From Firmicutes bacterium CAG:882 (lineage in GTDB: Bacteria; Bacillota; Clostridia; Lachnospirales; Lachnospiraceae), in NCBI GenBank assembly GCA_000435595.1, contig FR895447.1:70803-91216 (forward strand): a DNA stretch of 20,414 nt. Reading direction: 5' to 3'. Both the position numbers and the translations under genes were made by a program. The first letter of the stretch is position 1, and each line of letters opens with the position of its first letter. Shown here one piece after another: positions 14,913 to 20,414 of the stretch. Under the pieces are notes generated by a model. It did no database searches, had not been told where the DNA came from, and saw only the letters and a list, made by a program, of their open reading frames with translations.

Positions 14913-15631
14913 AAATTCTTGCTATTGAAAGCTCATCACTTGTGGCATCTGCAGCGATAGTTGAGGATGACATTCTTGTGGCTGAGTATACGGTCGATTA
15001 TAAAGTGACACATTCCCAGACGCTGCTTCCGATGATAGATGAGATACTGAGGATGACTCAGACCGACAAAAAGACGATAGATGCAATAGCTGTTTCGGGA
15101 GGTCCGGGTTCGTACACGGGACTCAGAATAGGCTCTGCAACCGCAAAAGGACTTGGGATGGCACTTGATATTCCGCTTATCCATGTGCCCACACTTGATG
15201 CGATGGCATACAATGCTTACGGATATTCGGGATTATTGTGTCCTATAATGGATGCGAGACGTTCGCAGGTATATACAGGTGTATATGAATTTACGGATGG
15301 AAGATTTAACACACTTATTGAAAACAGTGCGATTACATTTGATGAGCTCATGCAAAAATTAGATGAGCTTAATAAGTGCGGAAAGAAAGTCATGTTTATC
15401 GGAGACGGAATACCTGTGTTCAAAGAGCGCATAGATGAGCATTTCGCCGGAAAAGGATATGAACTTGCTCCGGCATCAATGAACAGGCAGAGGGCGGCAT
15501 CGGTGGCGGTTCTCGGTCAGTTGTACTACAATGAAGGCAGAACGGAAGCTGCTTTTGAACATTTACCGGACTATCTGAGACTGTCACAGGCTGAGAGAGA
15601 GCTGAATGAAAAGAGGCAGTCAAATGGCTGA
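14909..15631 (+). CDS. tsaB: tRNA t6A biosynthesis protein TsaB
   Basis: A 240-residue actin-like/ASKHA-fold protein, the non-catalytic partner that dimerises with TsaD and is needed for t6A formation. The N-terminus KILAIESSSLVASAAIVEDD and the segment AVSGGPGSYTGLRIGSATAKGLGMAL are characteristic of TsaB (compare TsaD, which has ESSCDETAAAVV). It lacks the HxEGH metal motif of TsaD, as expected. A DARRSQVYTGVYEF stretch follows near residue 115. The ATG overlaps the tsaE stop, and its 3' end overlaps rimI by 8 bp, so three genes are tightly coupled. Confidence 0.94.
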   Translation: MKILAIESSSLVASAAIVEDDILVAEYTVDYKVTHSQTLLPMIDEILRMTQTDKKTIDAIAVSGGPGSYTGLRIGSATAKGLGMALDIPLIHVPTLDAMAYNAYGYSGLLCPIMDARRSQVYTGVYEFTDGRFNTLIENSAITFDELMQKLDELNKCGKKVMFIGDGIPVFKERIDEHFAGKGYELAPASMNRQRAASVAVLGQLYYNEGRTEAAFEHLPDYLRLSQAERELNEKRQSNG

Positions 15632-16073
15632 TATTATTATAGTGCCGATGGAACAGTGTCATGTGACGCAGGTTGCCGGACTTGAGGCACAATGTTTTTC
15701 CATGCCGTGGAGTGAAAAAGCATTTGCGGATGCCGTGGAATCTCCGAACTATGAGTATATTGCCGCACTTGACGGGGCGGACGACAGTGTCATCGGGTAT
15801 GCGGGAATGCAGGTCGTGCCTGATGAAGCTGAGATTACCAATATAGCCGTGAACCCACTGTACCGACACAGAGGAACAGCATATAAGCTTTTGGAAAGTC
15901 TTGAGCTTCTATGCAGAAGAAAAGACGTCAAATATCTGCATCTTGAGGTCAGAGAGAGCAATGTGGCGGCAAGAAAACTCTATGAAAAATTCGGATTTGA
16001 AATTGATGGAATTAGAAAGAATTTTTACAAAAAACCGGATGAAAATGCTGTTTTAATGACAAAGTTTTTATAA
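15624..16073 (+). CDS. rimI: ribosomal protein bS18-alanine N-acetyltransferase
   Basis: A 149-residue GNAT acetyltransferase. RimI acetylates the N-terminal alanine of ribosomal protein bS18 using acetyl-CoA. Visible features: LEAQCFSMPWSEKAFADAVESP near the start (typical of RimI), the strand AEITNIAVNPLYRHRG and the acetyl-CoA loop R-H-R-G-T-A, then LHLEVRESNVAARKLYEKFGFEIDGIRKNFY, the RimI-type C-terminal part. I chose ATG 15624, with AGAGG (15612-15616) 7 nt upstream; the in-frame ATG at 15606 would add six residues and has no better ribosome site. Its place after tsaB is the standard Firmicute order. A 141-bp interval to the next gene holds a possible fresh promoter. Confidence 0.92.
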   Translation: MADIIIVPMEQCHVTQVAGLEAQCFSMPWSEKAFADAVESPNYEYIAALDGADDSVIGYAGMQVVPDEAEITNIAVNPLYRHRGTAYKLLESLELLCRRKDVKYLHLEVRESNVAARKLYEKFGFEIDGIRKNFYKKPDENAVLMTKFL

Positions 16074-16102
16074 AAAATGCCAGAATTACAACTGATTTCC
16101 AC

Positions 16103-16171
16103 TGGAAAAATGAATAATAAATTATTTATAATAATGGTATCGTGTTGGAGAGCAGCACGGCATATTATAAT
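16103..16171 (+). promoter_or_regulatory. possible internal promoter(s) before the CxxC protein gene
   Basis: Two perfect TATAAT boxes occur at 16127-16132 and 16166-16171. Upstream -35 matches are poor: TGGAAA (16103-16108) at 18 bp from the first, and TTGGAG (16145-16150) at only 15 bp from the second. The interval from the rimI stop (16073) to the next start (16215) otherwise holds nothing I can name except a 13-bp palindrome, TTTCCACTGGAAA (16096-16108). Confidence 0.3.
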
Positions 16172-16214
16172 AAATGTGCATCCGGGTGATGCGGGAAGGA
16201 TGATGAGGTTATTC

Positions 16215-16454
16215 ATGAGAAAGTACAAGGGAAATTGCCTTACGGCGGTTGTGTGCAACGGCTGTGGGAAAAAGCTTGTTGTCAATAATGGAATTGTAAG
16301 AGAAGGTGTTACGCATATAACCGTTGAATGGGATTATTTTTCGGAAAAAGATGGAGAAGTGCATGGGTTTGACCTGTGTGAATCGTGTTATGATGCTATG
16401 ACATCACATTTTGTCCATCCCGTGAATATTGCAAAAAAAACGGAACTTATATGA
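16215..16454 (+). CDS. small two-CxxC (zinc-ribbon-like) protein of unknown function
   Basis: I do not recognise a named family. With the start at ATG 16215, 6 nt after GATGAGG (16202-16208), the product is 79 residues. Two CxxC pairs, C14-x-x-C17 in VVCNGCGKK and C55-x-x-C58 in FDLCESCYD, are spaced as in a treble-clef or zinc-ribbon fold and very probably bind zinc. Between them are an acidic and aromatic stretch (VEWDYFSEKDGEVHG). The frame is open upstream to 16077, but the added residues look random and earlier ATGs at 16200 and 16203 abut the purine-rich site. Similar short cysteine-pair proteins are familiar from Lachnospiraceae genomes, but their role is unknown. It sits between rimI and rnz in a cluster of tRNA and ribosome genes. 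Confidence 0.7.
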   Translation: MRKYKGNCLTAVVCNGCGKKLVVNNGIVREGVTHITVEWDYFSEKDGEVHGFDLCESCYDAMTSHFVHPVNIAKKTELI

Positions 16455-16481
16455 CATCTTACAGAGATTAGGAGGATGTTG

Positions 16482-17393
16482 ATGCTTGATATATGTCTAC
16501 TGGGAACAGGAGGGATGATGCCGCTTCCTGGCAGGTGGCTTACTTCACTTGCCTTAAGGTTTAACGGAAGCTGTATGCTTATAGACTGCGGTGAAGGAAC
16601 TCAGATTGCGATGAAAAGAGCGGGAATCAGTTCTAAACCGTTTGATGTTATATGTTTTACGCATTTCCATGCCGACCACATAAGTGGTCTGCCGGGACTG
16701 CTTTTGAGTATGGGAAATGCGGAGCGCACCGAGCCTTTAACCATAATAGGACCAAAAGGCGTGGAGCGGGTTGTGAATTCTCTCAGGGTGATTGCACCTG
16801 AACTGCCGTTTGATATAAAATTTATTGAACTTACCCAGGCTGAGGAAGAGATCAGGATTAACGGCTATGTCATCAATGCATATAAAGTCAATCACGGAAT
16901 ACTCTGCTATGGTTATACGATAAGTATAGAGCGCGCAGGTAAATTTGACGCTGCAAGGGCAAAAGAACTCAATATTCCAATCAATATGTGGAATTTATTG
17001 CAGAAAGGTAATATAATAGATGTGGGAGGAGTTAAATACAGTCCCGATATGGTTATGGGAGCACCGAGAAAGGGCATAAAGGTGACGTACTGCACGGACA
17101 GCAGACCGACGGATACCATCACGGCATATGCAAAGGATTCGGATTTGTTTATATGTGAGGGCATGTATGGGGAACCCGACAAGCTTGCAAAGGCAAAAGA
17201 GTATAAACATATGACGATGTATGAGGCGGCATCTGTTGCGGCAGCAGCGAAGGTGAAGGAAATGTGGCTTACACATTACAGCCCTTCAATGGCGCATCCC
17301 GAAGAATTTATGGATAAGGTACAGGAGATTTTTCCGGCGGCGGTTGCCGCGCGTGACGGAAAACATGTAACGCTTAATTTTGAAGAGGGATAA
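16482..17393 (+). CDS. rnz: ribonuclease Z
   Basis: A 303-residue metallo-beta-lactamase-fold endonuclease of the RNase Z (ElaC) type, which removes 3' trailers from tRNA precursors, mainly those lacking an encoded CCA. The zinc motif THFHADH has H61, H63, D65 and H66. Other family marks are LGTGGMMPLPGR at the start, LIDCGEGTQ, VNHGILCYGY with its conserved histidine, YCTDSR, CEGMY and THYSPSM near the end. I chose ATG 16482, 6 nt after GGAGG (16471-16475), rather than ATG 16476, which touches it. Notably, the two tRNA-Ser genes in this window lack an encoded CCA and would be substrates. Only 3 bp separate it from the next gene. Confidence 0.93.
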   Translation: MLDICLLGTGGMMPLPGRWLTSLALRFNGSCMLIDCGEGTQIAMKRAGISSKPFDVICFTHFHADHISGLPGLLLSMGNAERTEPLTIIGPKGVERVVNSLRVIAPELPFDIKFIELTQAEEEIRINGYVINAYKVNHGILCYGYTISIERAGKFDAARAKELNIPINMWNLLQKGNIIDVGGVKYSPDMVMGAPRKGIKVTYCTDSRPTDTITAYAKDSDLFICEGMYGEPDKLAKAKEYKHMTMYEAASVAAAAKVKEMWLTHYSPSMAHPEEFMDKVQEIFPAAVAARDGKHVTLNFEEG

Positions 17394-17396
17394 ACT

Positions 17397-17990
17397 ATGA
17401 AGGATAAGACAAAGATTCTAAAACCGATTCTTGTGGTGACGCTCTTTGCGAGTGTTATTTTGGCGTGCTATATTCGTCTGACGGCAAAAACATCGACAAG
17501 CGAGGATGCGACGGTTGATAATTCTGAGGTAGGACAGATACTCGCAAAGGATATGGATTTGAATTATCCGTCCAACCCGCATGATGTTGTGACTTATTAC
17601 AGCAGAATTATCAAGGCGTTTTACGACGGAAAGTATACGGATGACCAGCTTAACGGCCTGGCACAGCATGCGAGGGCAATGTTTGATGGCGAGCTTCTTT
17701 CATATAATGATTATGATGAATATATGGAACGTCTGAAGGAAGAGATTGAAGCATACAGAATCAACAAGAAAACAATAGTTGAATATACGGTGCAGCGTGC
17801 GTCGGATATCGATTTCATTACCGATAACGGAATACAGTATGCGAGAGTAAAGGTAATATACTATACCGCTGAGGAAAGCGGCAGCAGAAATAAGGTATAC
17901 GAACAGTATACACTGAGGCAGGATGATGAGAGCAGGTGGAAAATCCTGTACTGGGATGTTATACAGGAGACGAATGTGAATGGAGATTAG
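17397..17990 (+). CDS. membrane-anchored DUF6715-like protein
   Basis: A 197-residue protein with a short basic N-terminus (MKDKTKILK), one hydrophobic segment at about residues 8-27 and a long polar outer part, so it is probably anchored in the membrane and exposed outside. It resembles the DUF6715 proteins of Lachnospiraceae, whose function is unknown. The outer part has a YYSRIIKAFYDGKYTDDQL segment near residue 65, a predicted helix around 100-120 (DEYMERLKEEIEAYR), and a beta-rich end (YARVKVIYYTAEE then YEQYTLRQDD and WKILYWDV), reminiscent of small NTF2/cystatin-like extracytoplasmic domains. A VILAC stretch faintly resembles a lipobox. It starts 3 bp after rnz and ends 1 bp before tsaD, so it is fully embedded in the operon. 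Confidence 0.72.
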   Translation: MKDKTKILKPILVVTLFASVILACYIRLTAKTSTSEDATVDNSEVGQILAKDMDLNYPSNPHDVVTYYSRIIKAFYDGKYTDDQLNGLAQHARAMFDGELLSYNDYDEYMERLKEEIEAYRINKKTIVEYTVQRASDIDFITDNGIQYARVKVIYYTAEESGSRNKVYEQYTLRQDDESRWKILYWDVIQETNVNGD

Positions 17991-17991
17991 T

Positions 17992-19047
17992 ATGGCGGAT
18001 ACAGAAAAGAAAGATGTTTTGATACTTGCGTTGGAGAGCTCGTGCGATGAGACGGCTGCGGCAGTTGTGAAGAACGGACGCACCGTGTTATCTAATATTA
18101 TATCTTCACAGATTGATTTACATACATTATATGGAGGAGTAGTCCCTGAAATTGCCTCCAGAAAGCATATGGAGCAGATTAATCAGGTTACTGAGCAGGC
18201 ATTAAAGGAGGCGGGGGTAACGCTTGATGACATAACGGCTGTTGCGGTTACATACGGACCGGGGCTTGTGGGAGCACTGCTTGTTGGTGTTGCGTTTGCA
18301 AAATCGCTTGCATTTGCAACGGATAAGCCGCTTGTCGGAGTACATCATATTGAGGGGCATATCAGCGCCAATTATATTGAAAATCCTGATTTGGAACCAC
18401 CTTTTACCTGCCTGGTGGTATCGGGAGGACACACTAATCTTGTACTGGTTGAGGACTACGGAGTATATAAAATTATCGGGAGAACGAGGGATGATGCAGC
18501 CGGAGAGGCATTTGACAAAGTGGCTCGTGCGGTGGGACTTGGCTATCCCGGAGGTCCGAAGGTGGATAAGCTGGCAAAAGAAGGAAATAAGGATGCAATA
18601 GTATTCCCAAGAGCAAAGGTAGACGGTTCACCGTATGATTTCAGCTTCAGCGGGATTAAGTCTGCAGTCCTTAACTATATTAACCACTGTGAAATGAAGA
18701 ATGAAGAAATTAACCGCGCTGACCTTGTGGCATCCTTCCAGAATGCGGTTGTCGACGCACTGGTTTCGCGTGCGGTTATGGCAGCTAAAGAAAATGGATA
18801 TAAGAAGCTTGCAGTGGCAGGAGGCGTTGCATCAAACAGCGCATTAAGAGCAGCTCTGGAGGAGGAGTGCAGGAAGAATAATATCAGGTTTTACCATCCG
18901 TCACCTATTTTCTGCACGGATAATGCTGCTATGATTGGTGCAGCCGGATATTATGAATATATGGCGGGTTCGCGCGCCGGCTGGGACTTGAACGCGGTTC
19001 CTAATCTTAAATTGGGTGAAAAAAGTCTGAGAGGCAGGATTGTCTAA
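17992..19047 (+). CDS. tsaD: tRNA N6-adenosine threonylcarbamoyltransferase TsaD
   Basis: A 351-residue catalytic subunit of t6A synthesis. It transfers the threonylcarbamoyl group from threonylcarbamoyl-AMP to A37 of tRNAs reading ANN codons. Signatures: LALESSCDETAAAVV at the N-terminus; the metal-binding H119-I-E-G-H123; VVSGGHTNLVLV; AFDKVARAVGLGYPGG; and the C-terminal FCTDNAAMIGAAGY, whose D310 completes the iron site. ATG 17992 is chosen over the in-frame ATG 17980 because GGAGA (17982-17986) lies 5 nt before it and 17980 would run into the upstream gene. The stop shares one base with the ispD start. The separation of tsaD from tsaE-tsaB-rimI by three genes is noted as a finding. The threonylcarbamoyl-AMP synthase gene (tsaC/ywlC) is not in the window. 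Confidence 0.96.
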   Translation: MADTEKKDVLILALESSCDETAAAVVKNGRTVLSNIISSQIDLHTLYGGVVPEIASRKHMEQINQVTEQALKEAGVTLDDITAVAVTYGPGLVGALLVGVAFAKSLAFATDKPLVGVHHIEGHISANYIENPDLEPPFTCLVVSGGHTNLVLVEDYGVYKIIGRTRDDAAGEAFDKVARAVGLGYPGGPKVDKLAKEGNKDAIVFPRAKVDGSPYDFSFSGIKSAVLNYINHCEMKNEEINRADLVASFQNAVVDALVSRAVMAAKENGYKKLAVAGGVASNSALRAALEEECRKNNIRFYHPSPIFCTDNAAMIGAAGYYEYMAGSRAGWDLNAVPNLKLGEKSLRGRIV

Positions 19048-19799
19048 TGAAAAAAAGCAGACATATAGCTATAGTTCTTGCAGGAGGCAGGGGAAGCAGA
19101 ATGAACAGTGCTGTTCCTAAGCAGTATATTATGCTTATGGACAGACCTGTTCTTTCGTATTCTCTTGAATGCATGCAGAACAGCAGCTTCATAGATGACA
19201 TAATTCTTGTGTGTGGCAGGGATGATGAAGAATTTTGCAGACATGATATAGTCAACAGATATAATTTTACCAAAGTGTGTTCGGTGATACCGGGAGGGGA
19301 GGAACGCTACGATTCGGTGTATAACGGGCTTGCTGAGATTGAAAGACTCGCTATAGCTGATGAATACAGCTATGTGTATATACATGACGGAGCACGTCCG
19401 TGTATTGACGAGATGCTCCTTGCGGAATGCCGTGATAATGTTCAAAAGTACGGAGCATGTGTTCCTGCTGTTCCGGTGAAGGATACAATAAAGATAGTGG
19501 ATAATGACGGTTTTTGCGTAGACACACCTCCACGTTCAAGCCTTATGGCGGTGCAGACACCGCAATGCTTTAGATATAAGCTTGCATTGGAAGCATACAA
19601 GAGCATGAATGATGCAAGAAAGAATGGGATGGATATAAGAACGATAACGGATGATGCCATGGTTGCCGAACGCTTTACGGGGGCAAGAGTAAAGCTGTGC
19701 AGAGGTTCGTACACTAATATAAAAATAACAACACCTGAAGATATGGACGCTGCAGAACGCATAATTTGCAGTAATTTGCAGAAAATTGAAAAAATTTAA
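19047..19799 (+). CDS. ispD: 2-C-methyl-D-erythritol 4-phosphate cytidylyltransferase
   Basis: A 250-residue nucleotidyltransferase that joins CTP and methylerythritol phosphate in the non-mevalonate (MEP) isoprenoid pathway. The nucleotide-binding start is IVLAGGRGSRMNSAVPKQY, with the family arginine and lysine. GGEERYDSVYNGL, the HDGARPCI segment, VPAVPVKDTIK and the C-terminal TDDAMVAERFTGARVKLCRGSYTNIKITTPED are all IspD signatures. Length is slightly above the usual 225-240. The start ATG overlaps the tsaD TAA by one base (TAATG), with AGGA at 19036-19039. It is the last gene of the operon. No terminator hairpin is visible before the tRNA promoter, which starts 9 bp after the stop. Confidence 0.93.
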   Translation: MKKSRHIAIVLAGGRGSRMNSAVPKQYIMLMDRPVLSYSLECMQNSSFIDDIILVCGRDDEEFCRHDIVNRYNFTKVCSVIPGGEERYDSVYNGLAEIERLAIADEYSYVYIHDGARPCIDEMLLAECRDNVQKYGACVPAVPVKDTIKIVDNDGFCVDTPPRSSLMAVQTPQCFRYKLALEAYKSMNDARKNGMDIRTITDDAMVAERFTGARVKLCRGSYTNIKITTPEDMDAAERIICSNLQKIEKI

Positions 19800-19808
19800 A
19801 AAAAGGTG

Positions 19809-19837
19809 TTGACATTAAACAGGAATGATGATAATAT
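19809..19837 (+). promoter_or_regulatory. promoter of the tRNA-Ser pair
   Basis: A perfect TTGACA (19809-19814) and TAATAT (19832-19837) are 17 bp apart, preceded by an A-rich stretch. The -10 region GATAATATAAA closely matches that of the second rRNA-type promoter downstream (20272-20300). This points to a strong stable-RNA promoter. Confidence 0.78.
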
Positions 19838-19866
19838 AAATCTCGCGCTGAACAAAGCGAATAACT

Positions 19867-19952
19867 GGAGAGGTACCGAAGCGGTCATAACGGGGCGGTC
19901 TTGAAAACCGTTTGTCTTCACGGGCGCATGGGTTCGAATCCCATCCTCTCCG
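19867..19952 (+). tRNA. tRNA-Ser(UGA)
   Basis: Acceptor stem GGAGAGG (19867-19873) pairs with CCTCTCC (19945-19951), with discriminator G19952. The anticodon stem GCGGT/ACCGT encloses loop CTTGAAA (19900-19906), giving anticodon UGA at 19902-19904. There is a long variable arm typical of serine tRNAs, and the T loop GGTTCGAATCC is present. CCA is not encoded. Confidence 0.97.
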
Positions 19953-20009
19953 CTCTGAATCCGGGAATCTGGATTATAACAGAATATTGACTTTACAGTC
20001 AGGCTGTTT

Positions 20010-20098
20010 GGAGAAGTACCCAAGAGGCTGAAGGGACACCCCTGGAAAGGGTGCAGGTCGTTAATAGCGGCGCGAGGGTTCAAATCCCTCCTTCTCCG
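20010..20098 (+). tRNA. tRNA-Ser(GGA)
   Basis: Acceptor stem GGAGAAG (20010-20016) pairs with CTTCTCC (20091-20097), with discriminator G20098. Stem CACCC/GGGTG encloses loop CTGGAAA (20042-20048), giving anticodon GGA at 20044-20046. It has a long class II variable arm and a GGTTCAAATCC T arm. CCA is not encoded. It is probably co-transcribed with the UGA isoacceptor 57 bp upstream; together they read all UCN codons except perhaps UCG. Confidence 0.97.
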
Positions 20099-20145
20099 TT
20101 AGATTCCGCCAAGGAATCAGTAAGTCAGGAAAATGAAAAAAGTTC

Positions 20146-20174
20146 TTGACAGACCACACAATATGTGGTAACAT
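20146..20174 (+). promoter_or_regulatory. rRNA-type promoter P1
   Basis: TTGACA (20146-20151) and TAACAT (20169-20174) are 17 bp apart, preceded by an A-tract and the shared block AAAAAGTTC. Between the hexamers is a dyad ACCACA (20153-20158) and TGTGGT (20164-20169) with 5 bp between arms. Confidence 0.7.
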
Positions 20175-20271
20175 GATTTTCGCTGCGATGGAACGATAAC
20201 TTACATAGAATACCGAGAATTGAAACTTGAATGTTTTCAAAGAGGTTTTGAAAAAAAGTTTTAAAAAGTTC

Positions 20272-20300
20272 TTGACAAAGCAAAATGAATGTGATAATAT
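20272..20300 (+). promoter_or_regulatory. rRNA-type promoter P2 with A-rich UP-like sequence
   Basis: TTGACA (20272-20277) and TAATAT (20295-20300) are 17 bp apart. Upstream, 20250-20267 is almost pure A and T in short tracts, like an UP element. The block AAAAAGTTCTTGACA is identical to that of P1, 126 bp upstream. Tandem strong promoters of this kind are typical in front of rRNA operons. Confidence 0.8.
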
Positions 20301-20414
20301 AAACAAGCTGTCGCTGATGCGGACAACAAGTCCACAAAGGCACAGAGTTCTTTGATAACTGAACAGTAAAACAACCCTGAAAATTCTAACGGGTTTCAAA
20401 GTGGTTTCTGCTTT
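20301..20414 (+). other. leader of an rRNA operon (16S gene beyond the window)
   Basis: Downstream of P2 the sequence resembles Clostridia pre-16S leaders, with the stretch TTCTTTGATAACTGAACAG at 20349-20367 that usually lies close upstream of 16S rRNA. No part of mature 16S is present. With P1 and P2 this accounts for the gene-free stretch 20099-20414, where I see no coding sequence. A short GATTCC/GGAATC hairpin (20102-20118) follows the last tRNA but has no T run. Confidence 0.68.

Noticed and set aside
16077..16214. N-terminal extension of the CxxC protein to ATG 16077
   Set aside because: The extra 46 residues have no ribosome site and no coherent pattern, and they cover the probable promoter boxes. 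ATG 16215 has a good site at the right distance.
17397..17480. Lipoprotein signal in the DUF6715-like protein
   Set aside because: VILAC has a cysteine in a hydrophobic segment, but the -2 residue is not typical and hydrophobic residues continue beyond it, so a simple membrane anchor is more likely.
19796..20399. Minus-strand open frames over the tRNA-Ser genes and rRNA leader
   Set aside because: They are antisense readings of tRNA genes. Translated pieces such as DGIRTHA and EGFEPS are well-known artefacts of antisense tRNA-Ser translation.

Overview
The window is about 20.4 kb of chromosomal, mostly housekeeping DNA. It comes from a low-to-moderate GC Firmicute, most likely a Clostridia of the Lachnospiraceae type. 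The pointers are strong AGGAGG-type ribosome binding sites, the order hpf-secA-prfB, a CheW gene beside prfB, the tsaE-tsaB-rimI...tsaD cluster carrying lineage-style small proteins (a DUF6715-like protein and a YcxB-like protein), and the form of the rRNA leader at the right edge. I see no prophage, IS element, CRISPR array or toxin-antitoxin pair. The genus is inferred by eye, not established.

Left part (1-3333): the 3' end of a GH51 alpha-L-arabinofuranosidase, an AEC-family permease, a convergent short-chain dehydrogenase on the minus strand, and thioredoxin reductase (trxB) diverging from it. Next comes a 524-bp gene-free region (3334-3857). It holds a perfect 31-bp palindrome, a cluster of at least four perfect and three near-perfect DnaA boxes in about 120 bp, and an AT-rich stretch with the promoter of the ribosome hibernation factor gene hpf. 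This cluster is the most unusual feature of the window, because no dnaA or dnaN is present.

Middle (3858-11391): hpf with its terminator, then secA, prfB (read through a +1 programmed frameshift at CTTTGA), a free-standing cheW, hom (homoserine dehydrogenase) and an aspartate kinase gene. From prfB to the kinase the genes are closely packed, and the run ends in a terminator at 11434-11478. A 415-bp gap follows (11392-11806). It contains a highly structured element built from several hairpins and repeated TGTAATAGG motifs, then a promoter and a two-hairpin leader for tex.

Right part (11807-19799): tex, a YcxB-like membrane protein, then the tRNA t6A cluster tsaE-tsaB-rimI. Three genes sit before tsaD: a 79-residue two-CxxC protein, RNase Z (rnz) and a DUF6715-like protein. 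ispD follows tsaD. The region is dominated by translation and tRNA functions (t6A synthesis, ribosomal protein acetylation, tRNA 3' processing). At 19800-20414 are a strong promoter, two tRNA-Ser genes (UGA and GGA anticodons), and two tandem rRNA-type promoters with the start of an rRNA leader. The 16S gene itself would lie just past the window.
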